The translations under genes were made by a program, and so were the position numbers. A stretch of 64,000 nt of DNA from Macrothele yani (lineage: Eukaryota > Arthropoda > Arachnida > Araneae > Macrothelidae). The notes under the pieces were generated by a model. The model worked only from the letters and a program-made list of their open reading frames with translations. It was not told the origin of the DNA and made no database searches. The DNA lies in NCBI GenBank assembly GCA_039090855.1, contig CM077006.1, forward strand, positions 48,307,336-48,371,335, written 5' to 3'. Positions 1-10,359 of the stretch are shown here, piece by piece; within the stretch, counting starts at the first letter, position 1, and every line of letters begins with the position of its first letter.

Positions 1-1862
1 TGGTGTAATCCACTCCGGCTTCTTATAACCGATTCAGACCATCACGCCAAACAGATTTATGTTTGGTGGTCCACCGCTGGTGTAATCCACTCCGGCTTCT
101 TATAACCGATTCAGACCATCACGCCAAACAGATTTATGTTTGGTGGTCCACCGCTGGTGTAATCCACTCCGGCTTCTTATAACCGATTCAGACCATATCG
201 GCGAACAGATATATGTTTGGTGGTCCACAGCTGGTGGGATCCACTCCGGCTTCTTATAACCTAGTCAAACCATCTCGGCGAACAGATTTATGTTTGGTGG
301 TCCACCGCTTGTGTAATCCACTCCGGCTTCTTATAACCGATTCAGACCATCTCGCCAAACAGATTTATGTTTGGTGGTCCACCGCTGTTGTAATCCACTC
401 CGGCTTCTTATAACCGATTTAGACCATCTCGGCGAACAGATTTATGTTTGGTGGTCCACCGCTGGTGTAATCCACTCCGGCTTCTTATTACCGATTCAGA
501 CCATCTCGGCAAACCGATTTATGTTTGGTGGTCCACCGCTGGTGTAATCCACTCCGGCTTCTTATAACCGATTCAGACCATCTCGCCAAACAGATTTATG
601 TTTGGTGGTCCACCGCTGGTGTGATCCACTCCGGCTTCTTATAACCGATTCAGACCATCTCGGCAAACAGATTTATGTTTGGTGGTCCACCGCTGGTGTG
701 ATCCACTCCGGCTTCTTATAACCGATTCAGACCATCACGCCAAACAGATTTATGTTTGGTGGTCCACCGCTGGTGTAATCCACTCCGGCTTCTTATAACC
801 GATTCAGACCATCTCGCCAAACAGATTTATGTTTGGTGGTCCACCGCTGGTGAAATCCACTCCGGCTTCTTATAACCGATTCAGACCATCTCGCCAAACA
901 GATTTATGTTTGGTGGTCCACCGCTGGTGTAATCCACTCCAGCTTCTTATAACCGATTCAGACCATCTCGCCAAACAGATTTATGTTTGGTGGTCCACCG
1001 CTGGTGTAATCCACTCCGGCTTCTTATAACCGATTTAGACCATCTCGGCGAACAGATATATGTTTGGTGGTCCACAGCTGGTGGGATCCACTCCGGCTTC
1101 TTATAACCTAGTCAAACCATCTCGGCGAACAGATTTATGTTTGGTGGTCCACCGCTTGTGTAATCCACTCCGGCTTCTTATAACCGATTCAGACCATCTC
1201 GCCAAACAGATTTATGTTTGGTGGTCCACCGCTGGTGTAATCCACTCCGGCTTCTTATAATCGATTTAGACCATCTCGGCGAACAGATTTATGTTTGGTG
1301 GTCCACCGCTGGTGTAATCCACTCCGGCTTCTTATTACCGATTCAGACCATCTCGGCAAACCGATTTATGTTTGGTGGTCCACCGCTGGTGTAATCCACT
1401 CCGGCTTCTTATAACTGATTCAGACAATCTCGCCAAACAGATTTATGTTTGGTGGTCCACCGCTGGTGTAATCCACTCCGGCTTCTTATAACCGATTCAG
1501 ACCATCTCGCCAAACAGATTTATGTTTGGTGGTCCACCGCTGGTGTAATCCACTCCGGCTTCTTATAACCGATTCAGACCATCTCGGCAAACAGATTTAT
1601 GTTTTGTGGTCCACCGCTGGTGTAATCCACTCCGGCTTCTTATAACCGATTCAGACCATCTCGCCAAACAGATTTATGTTTGGTGGTCCACTGCTGGTGT
1701 AATTATATGTTTTGTGGTCCACCGCTGGTGTAATCCACTCGGACTTCTTATAACCGATTCAGACCATCTCGGCAAACAGATATATGTTTGGTGGTCCATC
1801 GCTGGTGTAAACCACCCACCGTTCTTATAACCGAGTCAAACCATCTCGGCGAACAGATATTT
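1..1862. repeat. 77-bp satellite array
   Basis: About 24 head-to-tail copies of a 77-bp monomer that contains gtttggtggtccaccgct and ccactccggcttcttata. The array runs off the left edge of the window. One monomer near 1695-1725 is cut to about 31 bp, and the last two copies (1726-1862) are more diverged. Variant monomers recur at an 847-bp spacing (11 x 77): for example the cluster at 205-295 matches 1052-1142, and the ttatta variant at 481 matches 1328. Short open frames here arise only because three monomers (231 bp) restore frame, so I do not call them genes. Confidence 0.97.
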
Positions 1863-2245
1863 TCAAGAGCTTGACGTCATGCATGAAAAACTGTCCACTA
1901 AACAGTCAGCATTGGTCAATCGCCATGAGTATCTACTTCTCCATGATAAATCGAAACCTCACGTTGCACGCCAGACGACCCAGAAGCCGCACCAATTGAG
2001 GAACGAAACCTTACCTCATCCGACTTGTTCACCTGATCTGTTCCCTAAGGACTATCACTTCTTCAAGCACCTGGAGACCTTTCTTCTGGGTAAATAGTTT
2101 CTTAATCAAAAGTCAGTAGAAACCGCATTCCATGAGTATGTCGCATCCAGAAGTTTGACATATTTTCACTGCGGTAAACAGAAGCTTCTATTTCGTTGGC
2201 AGAACTCTGTTGATGCTGACGGTGATTTTCTTTGATTAACAAAGC
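1863..2245 (+). pseudogene. mariner transposase C-terminal fragment
   Basis: The translation from about 1870 carries the C-terminal half of a mariner (DD34D) transposase. LLHDKSKPHVA stands for the usual LLHDNARPH motif with the second catalytic Asp, and SPDLFPKDYHFFKHL carries the third Asp, 34 residues later. An in-frame stop at 2095 interrupts the frame, which then continues as a recognisable C-terminus to about 2240. The N-terminal half and first Asp are missing, because the fragment abuts the satellite directly. It is a dead 5'-truncated relic. The family is certain from the motifs, the subfamily is not. Confidence 0.85.
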
Positions 2246-2922
2246 TTATTTTGCTCCGTATTTTCTTGGGGGCGTTTGAAGTTTACATCACTATTTCGAC
2301 ATTTCAACTACAAAACCCTAATTTTTTCCTATCTCCGACAGGTGGCGCTAGCTTGCAGCACTGAAGGAAACTGTGCAGTGGCTATTCTTCCTGTGGGGCT
2401 TCATTAAAGGTAAAAATTTATTCCTCTGTTACTGTATACAACCATTGAAGAATTGAAGGTTTGCACAGCCAAAGCAACTGCCGTGAATTGGATCTGTTGA
2501 AGAATGTTTGGAATGAGGTCGAGTACCATTTTGATGTGTGCGCTTTACAAAAGGTACACGTGTTGAACTCATTTAGGATGCAGAAAAAGCATCGTAAGTT
2601 GATCTTGCTATTAGTATTTGTTTCATATTTATAAAGCATTTATAGCGTTCTTTGCAATTTGAAAATTTTTGAACACTAGATTTCTCTCGAAGTGAAACAA
2701 AGTCGTTCAAATAAGTTTCAGAAAGACTTACTTACTGTTTACTTGTTCTTTGTTCCATCAAGTAAGCACTTTGCCCCAAAATACGTGAGAAACTAATCAC
2801 AATCGTAAGCATTGATGACTGTCAGCCTGTTCCGTCAACACGCTGACTACAATAGTAGTATTATTTCAAAACTAATTAACAATCCTTAGTAAGCAGAAAT
2901 CTTTATCTCCAAACGCTAAATT
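2246..2922. other. unassigned intergenic DNA
   Basis: No coding or repeat signal that I recognise. It contains short spurious ORFs only. Confidence 0.5.
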
Positions 2923-4256
2923 CACTCACGGACAATTAAATTTGCGCACTTAGAAGAAAACGTGCTACAACCGCGAAACTTTGCAAATAGCTAGAGTGCG
3001 TGCTGGTATGCAAATGATGCAAGTTTGGTGCGAGTGCACATTACCGCACACTCTGTAGTGGCGCTGCAAGCAAGAACCTGCAGTCTCATATAAAAACCAG
3101 CGTGTAGTCGATACCCCATGAAAGCGAAAAGCACCGGCCGACGCAAGCAAGAGTACAGAGTGACAAGAACACTGTGTAGACGCTAGAGACGGCGATTTAC
3201 GCAACTTACCGACTTTGACAGAGGCCTGATCATTGGGCTGAAATCCACAGGGTGGTCGGCGTACCGTATTGCCCGATACGTGGATCGTTCTGACCATACG
3301 TCCGACTGTGTCGACACGTGATGGCACGGCGGAGCGGCTTCGGACGGACCAGAGGACTACGGGTAGAGAAGATCGACGGATCTTGCACCGGGCACGAACG
3401 GATCCCATTGGGACCCGGTCCAATGTACAGGTAGATCCAGCGACTCCTGTGTGCTCACGAACCATTTCCCTACTGCTCGCGGAAACGACTCAGCGCCTCT
3501 TACGTGTGCTGCCATTAACACTGGAAAATCGTCAACTCCGTGTGCAATGGTGCCAAGCCCGAGCGACGTGGAACGCCACAGACTGGCGACGCGCGGTGTT
3601 TAGCGATGAGTGCTGCTTCGTTTTGGGGATAGAGGATCATCGTGTCCTTGTGTGGAGATCCCCGGGTCAACGACACAATCCCAACCTCCCTATCGAGCGC
3701 CACACCTCCCGCATTGCAGGGATTATGGTCTGGGGAGCCATTGCCTACTATAGATAATCAGCTCTAGTAGTGGTACGTGGATCATTGACGGATCAGCGGT
3801 ATGTAAATTAGGTCTTACGGCCCCAATGTGCTCCCATTCCTGGCCGGGATTCCAGATGTGCTATACGAGTAGGATAATGCCCGCCCGCACACGGCTCGAG
3901 TTGCCCAGGACTGCCTACGTCATGTCCAGACACTTCCGTGGCTTGCCCGCTCCCCGTACATGTCCCCTATTGAGCATGTGTGGGACCAGTTGAAACGACA
4001 GCTGCCGCCCACTGTCCGGGATTTGGAGCACACCGTGCAACACGTGTGGGCCAGTCTGTCGCAGGACAACATCAGTCGTCTGTTCGCTTCCATGCCGGAC
4101 AGTATTGCATCATGTATCGCCGCACAAGGGGGAGCGACGCGTTATTGAAAATGACCGGACAGCGTACTACAAATCCCTCTGTAATTGTCCTGCAGCTCTG
4201 TTTTTGCCATCATGTGTATCATTCATCTGGTGCGCAAATGTCATTGTCCGTGAGTG
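2923..4256 (+). mobile_element. Tc1-like element, family A copy 1
   Basis: The ends are inverted repeats: cactcacggacaat at 2923 and the complement attgtccgtgagtg ending at 4256, followed by TA. A second copy of the family lies in opposite orientation at 8621-10018. The shared subterminal sequence (tgcaaatagctagagtgcttgc type, near 2985) confirms that the two are one family. The length of about 1.33 kb fits a Tc1-like element with one transposase gene. Confidence 0.88.
3118..4147 (+). pseudogene. Tc1-like transposase, family A copy 1, broken
   Basis: The start at 3118 (MKAKSTGRRKQEYRVTR) matches copy 2. A helix-turn-helix region follows (FDRGLIIGLKSTGWSAYRIA). The catalytic core shows VFSDE near 3600 (first Asp), DNARPHTARVAQDC near 3877 (second Asp) and SPIEHVWDQL near 3960 (Glu). 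The gene would catalyse cut-and-paste transposition at TA sites. It is broken by a stop near 3184 and several frame changes, including one near 3300 and one after 3750. Only 32 residues separate the second Asp from the Glu, fewer than the 34 of classical Tc1. Clearly inactive. Confidence 0.88.
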
Positions 4257-4283
4257 TATATACCACCACTCTAACAAACAAAA

Positions 4284-4535
4284 CTTCAAATAGACACAAC
4301 TTCAAGTAAACACGGCTGTTGCTGCAACACTATATATCTCTAGTTCTTATCTGTCAACACGCATACGTCACGCTCTCTGACTTCAGAATTGTTGCCAACC
4401 TCATTCCACGAGAAAGAAGATATAACGCTAAGGTTGAAAACCTAAAAGAGAATGAACTGAAATTTACATAGAGAAAGCAACTAAAAGAGAAAGTTAATTT
4501 AGAGTATACGTCGCAGTCTCTACTTATCCTTCAGT
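4284..4535. repeat. dispersed repeat X, copy 1
   Basis: About 250 bp shared with 13815-13916 plus 15143-15330, where a Tc1-like element splits the second copy. Shared stretches include cttcaaatag...caaacttcaa at the left, ttgccaacc in the middle and gagaatgaact plus gtatacgtc at the right. No coding potential. The class is unknown, possibly a MITE or a retroelement fragment. Confidence 0.7.
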
Positions 4536-4639
4536 AACTATATTTGTAATAGGAATGATCATTTGTAAAGGCCCAGTGTAAATAGTTTTCCAGCCAACCC
4601 CCTTGAAGCATATGGCTCAACTGTTCTTGGCTTCCTCTT

Positions 4640-5503
4640 AGTTTTCAGTGGCTACGCTTGTGCTCAAACCACCTCCACTTCAACATTTTCAAGGGTCATA
4701 TCGTTTCCTTTTCGCGGAAAAGAAACCCAATTCTTTTTACTACAAAGCTGGCGACTATAGTCTTAGCCGGACAAACCAAGTCCAGGACTTGGGAGTCACG
4801 TTTGATTCGAACTTGGACTTTAAAAGTCATATCAAAAGAATTGTACGTACTGCGTACATAAATCTTGGATTTATCATGCGACATTCCAAGTATTTCTCAA
4901 ATACTCAGACACTTATTCACATTTTTGAGACTACGGTAACATCCTCACTGGAATATGCGGCGATCATTTGGAGCCCTAGTCTTATAACTCTAGAAAATAA
5001 AATCGAGAAAGTTAAAAAAAAAAAATTCTTAGAAACCTTTTTTTACAAATCGACTGGTGTTTATATAGCGGACATTCCGATAGCTGGGCTTCTGACCTTC
5101 TTCAAGACGACCTCTCTGCAATCGAAAAGGAAAGCTCTCCAACTCAAGTTCCTGTGCGGCATCATCACTGGAGAGATTGATGAAACTCAAATAGTAAACC
5201 AATTAAGTCTCCGTGTCCCACGTTTACCGAGGACAAAAAGTGAACTATTTGAAGTGCCGTTTTGCAGAACTGATGTTGGAAAAAATTATCCATTATGTAA
5301 AATGTATAGGTTTTACAACTCACTTGAAGAATGTCCGGGTTTTTTTAATGTAAGTAATAATTTTTTTCATAAAGAATGTTTTGCAAGACTGTAAATATCA
5401 CTTGGTAATTATCACTGTAAATATAACTATAGCAAATCCTGTATCTAGATATACCATCTGTAGGGATGTGCTTACAAATAAATAAGTAAATAAATAAATG
5501 TAT
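4640..5503 (+). mobile_element. Jockey-type LINE, 3' end
   Basis: A 5'-truncated non-LTR retroelement. It carries the C-terminal part of a reverse transcriptase and ends in an AAATA-type tail (about 5476-5500), as Jockey/CR1-type LINEs often do. Only about 0.85 kb remains of what would be a 4-5 kb element. Confidence 0.75.
4648..5394 (+). pseudogene. Jockey-type reverse transcriptase C-terminus
   Basis: The 248-codon open stretch contains motifs found just after the catalytic core of Jockey-clade reverse transcriptases: VQDLGVTFDSNLDFKSHI, then a thumb-like region with SSLEYAAIIWSP. The upstream part (SFSRKRNPILF, about 4658-4740) reads in the neighbouring frame, so a frameshift sits near 4740 and the Met at 4648 is not the true start. 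The polymerase palm (YxDD) and the endonuclease are missing through 5' truncation. Family placement rests on the LGV...LEY...WSP pattern. The exact clade (Jockey, CR1 or I) is less certain. Confidence 0.8.
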
Positions 5504-5790
5504 AGTGTGATGATGTGGAACGGGCACTCAAAACTGCTGTGTGTCAGGGAATTAAAGATTGCCGTCCTATGCACGATTAAAATAACTAAAAGTTAAAAGA
5601 ACTGATGTTCCTGTACACACCAAATGTGGTTAAAATGATCTAAATGACAGATTAAAACAACATAAGATCTTTCGATTCCTCTTGGGATCATCCTCAGATG
5701 TGCTCGCGAATTGGCGATTCCGACCTTAAATAACAGAAGGGCAGGTGTTAGGATTCAATCCGTGCGTTCACTGCGCATGCCTGGGATTAT

Positions 5791-6431
5791 TCACGGGGAA
5801 ATCCGGGTCGCCGAGTGGGTGGCTATGTCATCTGGTGTTAAGGTATTCAAGGTGTTGTCATTCTGAATATTATTTGATTCATTTGGCAGCATATTTTTCC
5901 AAGGATTGGGGATGTTCATTGGTAGATAGTCGTTGCAACACTGATTACCTTTGACGAATATCGTCAAACTCTCAGCAAAAGCAACGAGGTTTTGTTCCAT
6001 AGTGTTGTAACGATGGAAGCTTCCAGTCAAGCTGGATTATGAGAACCTTTGTTGGTAAGGCGTGATAATGCAGTTTTATGGTTTCGAGTTTTGATGTCAT
6101 AAACATGTTCCTTCATTCTGATATCCAATGTCCTCTGGGTAGATCCTATGTAAGTGAGAGGTGGGTCATCTGACTCAGTACTGTAAAGAGGTATGCTATA
6201 TACTCCATGACGGGATCCCCATTTGATTTGATCGCGGTCGTTGCGAATAATGGAGTAGGTATTTGATGTTCTGAGGCCAAAATCGATTTTATGACGGTGA
6301 CACAAGTTTTTCATAGTGCGAGTAACGTGTGGGTCATAGCACATGGACCCAACAAATTTCTTATTCCTAGTTTCTCTCTCGAGGGTAGACATGGTTGAGT
6401 TTCTGAGTCTTTTATAAACCGAATCCACCAA
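5791..6431 (-). pseudogene. GIY-YIG endonuclease domain of Penelope copy 1
   Basis: The 134-codon frame 6431-6027 contains GVYSIPL followed by YIGSTQRTLDIRMKEH, the two halves of the GIY-YIG nuclease signature with the catalytic Arg and the downstream Glu. The continuation (6030-5791) is in another frame and gives AESLTIF...IPNPWKNMLP, the usual C-terminal tail. In the intact family this domain nicks the target DNA for reverse transcription. Here it is split by a frameshift at about 6030. Confidence 0.87.
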
Positions 6432-6559
6432 ATGATCTTCATAGCCATGGTTTCGGGCGATTTCTTTAATTTTTGCAATCTCTTATTTTTTTAGTTGCTT
6501 AGTGAAGGAGTGTGTAATGGCTCGTTGTGTCATGAATCTAATGGCTACAAGTTTATGAC

Positions 6560-7260
6560 TTAGAGGGTGCATAGAGTTGTAAGGGATGATGCTAGGGACA
6601 GACATAGGCTTCCTGAAAACTGAGGTTTGAATAGTATGATTTGTACTGTACTGTTTCTGGTTAGTAAGATGTCCAAAAATGGTAAGACTCCTTCAGATTC
6701 CAGTTCCAACGTAAAATTCACTGATGGATTTAGTGAAGACATGAAATCCTTAAAGTTCAGTAATTTTTCTTCAGTTACCCAACCAAAAAAACAAAATGCC
6801 ATCAACATACCTCAAATATAGACCCAGATCTTCAGGTAAAGGGTTCAGTGCCAAGTGCTCTAGATGTTGCATAAATACCTCTGCTAAAAGTGGTGATAAA
6901 GGGGAACCCATTGGGACCCCTCTCTTTGCCTGTAAATGATGTTGTTGAAACAGAAGTATGATCAATTTGAATAAGTATTAGGGCACCAAGGATTGTGATG
7001 ATCTCAGACACAGGCATGTCTGATTCTTTCGGTTTGTCTTCAATTAAAGAGTGAACTAGAGGTACAAACACATTAGGCTATAGGGCCGCAACGTCCAGTG
7101 AGGCCATAATGAAGGGAGCCCCTTGACTACAGAAGGTTGGAATCCTCGAAAAGGCTTCCTTCGCGCTGGAAACAGAGTAGCGTTGAGTTCGGGTAAGGGG
7201 TTTAAAGCCAAGGCTGTTTCAAGGGGCGGGTTGGATTAGAATGCCCCGATAGCAATGTTC
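6560..7260 (-). pseudogene. Penelope-type reverse transcriptase, broken
   Basis: Reading right to left: MASLDVAAL (motif A with its Asp, near 7100), VHSLIEDKP, then KRGVPMGSPLSPLLAEVF (about 6880-6920), YLRYVDGILFFW (6790-6820) and LPFLDILLTR near 6640. These match the palm of Penelope reverse transcriptases, which resemble telomerase. The catalytic YVDD has become YVDG, losing one metal-binding Asp. At least two frame changes (near 6960 and 6800) and a stop in motif A confirm decay. Confidence 0.87.
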
Positions 7261-7290
7261 TCGTGTCGATTAGTTGAATAAATTCAAGAA

Positions 7291-7675
7291 AAAAAACGAA
7301 ATCTATTAGTTTGTGATGAAGGGCTCATTTTTCAAGTACTCAAACATTTGTGACGCCTTTGTTTTTTCCTCCCATTGTTTTAGGCTTCCAAAGAAAGTCG
7401 AGCGATATGCATATAATTTCTTTGAATGACATACAACCCCAGAAAAATACCATTGAATTAGCGATACATGCCTAGTAACGGGTTGACTAGTAACGGGTTC
7501 ACCTCTTCTCCACCTCTTACCTGACGAGGCGCGGACTCCACGAGCTACCAAAAATGTTCTGTATGTGTCGCCAGCCATACCTCCTCTAAAGCTGTCCACA
7601 ATTCGCTCAGGTACGTAGCAGATAGGACACACTCCCGCAAAGCTTATTCACCGGAATCCCAATATGTCGATGGGT
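7291..7675. other. unassigned sequence with 108-codon ORF
   Basis: A minus-strand open frame (7632-7306) shows no motif that I recognise. I see no splice or promoter support and treat it as chance. Confidence 0.4.
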
Positions 7676-7790
7676 ATAGGCGTATTAATAGCCGCCGCAG
7701 TGCGAAGGGGAGGGGGCTCGCGGCTAAGAGGGACTCTAGCCTCAATAGATGGATTTTACAAAAAAAATTGCGGAAACTTCATTTGAAACT
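7676..7790. repeat. dispersed repeat Y, copy 1
   Basis: Resembles 63637-63755: a ggcgta-ta-tagcc motif, a G-rich stretch, then cggctaagaggg and an A-rich stretch with tttgca or ttgcgg and gaaac. Diverged and non-coding. Confidence 0.6.
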
Positions 7791-8081
7791 GGTTAACCCT
7801 TTAACGACCATGACCCAAAAATCTCGTATCACTCTAAATGCCATAACGCCCGAAATTGTCTGTTGCTTCGGAGACACTTGGTGATCTCTCATAGATCGTG
7901 CAAATTTGAAGAGCAGGTAAGGGTAGGAAATCTGACTCACTCTAGACAGGCGTTTCTGGCGGCTATGGTCGTTTGTATATACGGGCGTTATGGTTGTTAA
8001 ATGATTAAAGAAATATCTAGGAATTTTTGAGCGAAGTGTTAAAAAGAAACGCATTTTTTTCCAGTACATAAGTAAAATCTT
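7791..8081. other. unassigned sequence
   Basis: A 96-codon minus-strand ORF overlaps it, with no recognisable motif. Nothing else seen. Confidence 0.35.
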
Positions 8082-8132
8082 CAGTGAAAATATGCCAATA
8101 ATAGTTATGCTATTATTGGTATATTTTCACTG
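8082..8132. repeat. near-perfect palindrome
   Basis: Arms of about 23 bp (cagtgaaaatatgccaataa and its complement, one mismatch) flank a 5-bp spacer. The right arm and the DNA after it recur at 8387-8470. Confidence 0.9.
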
Positions 8133-8175
8133 TGTTCCACGTAACCACTTCCTTCAGAAAACTTGAAAATTTTCA

Positions 8176-8252
8176 TCGTCCTGCAGCGGAATTCGAACCC
8201 ACACCTTCCGATTTCCGGTAGAGCATGCTAGTAATTACACTACCCAGGACGA
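8176..8252 (-). repeat. tRNA-derived SINE head or tRNA pseudogene
   Basis: On the minus strand the 77-nt segment has a perfectly complementary 7-bp acceptor-like pair (TCGTCCT and AGGACGA) and a B-box-like GGGTTCGAATTCC. The anticodon loop (GGAAATC in a CTACC/GGAAG stem with one mismatch) lacks the universal U33, so I do not call a functional tRNA. It reads as a tRNA pseudogene or the head of a SINE. Confidence 0.6.
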
Positions 8253-8386
8253 GGAAATTCCAAGAAACTGAACATAGATATCTGATAACCTAGGTCACAA
8301 ATTCCAGTAATCAAAGTATCTCATATACAATTGGGAACCGAATTCCCCGAAGAAATAATTCTTCATAAATACATGGTAGGCATCGT

Positions 8387-8535
8387 AATGCTATTATTGG
8401 CATATTTTCACTGTACTCCATGTATCCACTTCCTTCAGAAAGCTTGAAAATTACATTGTTCTGGAGCGGAAAGTTATTAATTACATTGTCCTGGAGCGGG
8501 AAGTTAATAATTACATTGTCCTGTCGCCTTAGTTA
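8387..8535. repeat. duplicated segment plus short tandem repeat
   Basis: 8387-8470 repeats 8108-8190 (ctattattgg-atattttcactg...cacttccttcagaaa). It is followed by about three copies of a 31-33 bp unit containing ttacattgtcctggagcgg (8452-8535). Confidence 0.8.
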
Positions 8536-8620
8536 ACAAAAACTGGGTAGCCAAAAATCAGCTATTCCAGATGACCTCAGGCCCCTTTTCATACTCACAG
8601 CAATAGTTCCTATACATGTA
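8536..8620. other. unassigned spacer
   Basis: Nothing recognisable. Confidence 0.4.
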
Positions 8621-10018
8621 CGCTCACGGACAATGAAAATTGCGCACCAAGAAGGAAGCATCTGATTGAACTGAAATTTTATGGACGTAATGATACAGAT
8701 GAATGATACTCATAATGGCAAAAACAGAGCTGCAAGATAATTACAGAGGGATCTGTGGCACGTAGTCCAGTCATCTTCAATAACGCTTCGCACCCCCTCG
8801 TGCGGCGATACATGCTACAAAACGGTTCGGCATGGAGGCGAATAGATGCCTGATGTTGTCTTGCGGCAGACTGGCCCACACGTGTTGGACGGTGTGATCG
8901 AAATCCCGGAGAGTGCGGCACGGCGGCAGCTGGCGTTTCAACTGGCCCCACACCAGCTCAATAGGGGACATGCCCGGGGAGCGAGCAGGCCACGGAAGTG
9001 TCTGGACATGACGTAGGCAGTCCTGAGCAACCCGAGCCGTGTGCTGGTGGGCTGGCATTATCCTGTTGGTATGGCGCACCTCGAATCCCGGCCAGGAATG
9101 AGAGCACATGCGGCCGTAGGATCTAATTTACATGCCGCTGGTCCGTCAATGATCCACATACCTCTACTAGAGCTGATTATCTATCTATCGTTGGCAATGG
9201 CTCCCCAGACCATAATGCCTGCAATGGCGGAGGGTGTGGCGCTCGATAGGGAGAGGTTGGGATTGTGTCGTTGACCCTGGGACCTCCACACCCGGGGACG
9301 ATGATCATCTCCATAACAAAGTGGTACTCAACGCAAAGCACCACACGTCGCCAGTTTGAGGCGTTTCACGCCGCTCTGGCCTGGCACCACTACACACGGA
9401 GCCGGCGATTTTCCAATGTTAACGGTAACACTCGTAAGGGGCGCTGGGATCGCATATTCGCTTCCGCGAGGCGTCGGGAAATGGTTCGTGAGCACACAGG
9501 AGCCGCTAGATCTGCATGTATAGTGGACCTGGTCTTCGTGGGATCCGTTCGTGCCCGGCGCACGATCCGTCCATCCTCTTAACCGGAGCTGCTCTGTGTT
9601 CTGGCAGTGCCGTCACGGGTCCACTGCTCCCAACACAGTCGGACGGTATGGTAACAACGATCCACGTGGCAGGCTAAACGGCGCGACGACCACCCTGCGG
9701 TTTTCAGCCCGATAATTAGGCCTCTCTCAAAGTCCGTAAGTTGCGTAAATTGACGTCTTTGGCGTCTACCCAACATTCTTGTCACTCTGTACTCCTGCTT
9801 GCGTCGGCCGGTGCTTTTCGCTTTCATGGGGCATCGACTACTCGCCGGTTTGTAAGTCTGCCGGTTGGTGTTTGCAGCGCCATCACAGGGTGTGCGGTCA
9901 TGCGCACTCGCACCAAACGTAAATCATTTGCATACCAGCAAGCACTCTAGCTATTTGCAAAGTTTCGCGGTTGTAGCATGTTTTCTTCTAGGTGCTCAAA
10001 TTTCATTGTCCGTGAGTA
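8621..10018 (-). mobile_element. Tc1-like element, family A copy 2
   Basis: Bounded by gctcacggacaatg at 8622 and cattgtccgtgag near 10003-10016, with TA on both sides. Same family as 2923-4256 but in opposite orientation. The copies differ by numerous substitutions, so both insertions are old. Confidence 0.88.
8777..9827 (-). pseudogene. Tc1-like transposase, family A copy 2, broken
   Basis: Reading from 9827: MKAKSTGRRKQEYRVTRMLG, then a helix-turn-helix segment (FERGLIIGLKTAGWSSRRLA) to a stop at about 9580. The C-terminal part (9109-8777) has HTARVAQDC and SPIELVWGQL, ending in GGAKRY. The span is 350 codons, the normal Tc1 length. The first-Asp motif is corrupted (VLCVEYHFV at about 9330 where copy 1 has VFSDE), and frameshifts separate the three blocks. 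Inactive. Confidence 0.87.
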
Positions 10019-10359
10019 TATATTAACAAGAGAATGTGATTGAAATATCAGTTGAATAAATGAAATTTTTTATATCAATGCGGATCAGGCGTTATGTATT
10101 ACACTTGCTTGCACATAACTACCCATGCTTCAGAGTACAGCTAAAACGTGCTCTTCGGGGGAACGGAAAAACAGAGACGTGTGTCATTTTTTTTTATAAC
10201 CGAGTCAAAGGACAAGAGTTCTACTTTGTACAGAATTTTGTCTCATTATTTAAATGTGTTTTTCTTATTTTTTTATATTGCAAAAATAATTGTACTCTTT
10301 TTGTCCCAAAATTTTTACTGTTGCTTTTTTATTTGCTTACTTATATACTGTATTTTCGT
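10019..10359. other. AT-rich unassigned sequence
   Basis: Rich in T runs. The ORFs here are low-complexity and unsupported. Confidence 0.4.

Larger units (their letters stand above)
5590..7290 (-). mobile_element. Penelope-like element, copy 1 (truncated)
   Basis: Minus-strand remnant with Penelope-type reverse transcriptase (about 6560-7260) followed by a GIY-YIG endonuclease (about 5791-6431), the order expected of endonuclease-bearing Penelope-like elements. The N-terminal reverse transcriptase is missing. The 3' non-coding end holds a hammerhead-like motif (5665-5700). This copy is a different, more diverged family from the pair at 57858-63197. Confidence 0.85.

Noticed and set aside
213..1260. 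Three 66-codon ORFs with near-identical sequence as a small gene family
   Set aside because: They are satellite monomers read in one frame; 77 bp is not a multiple of three, so frames repeat every three monomers.
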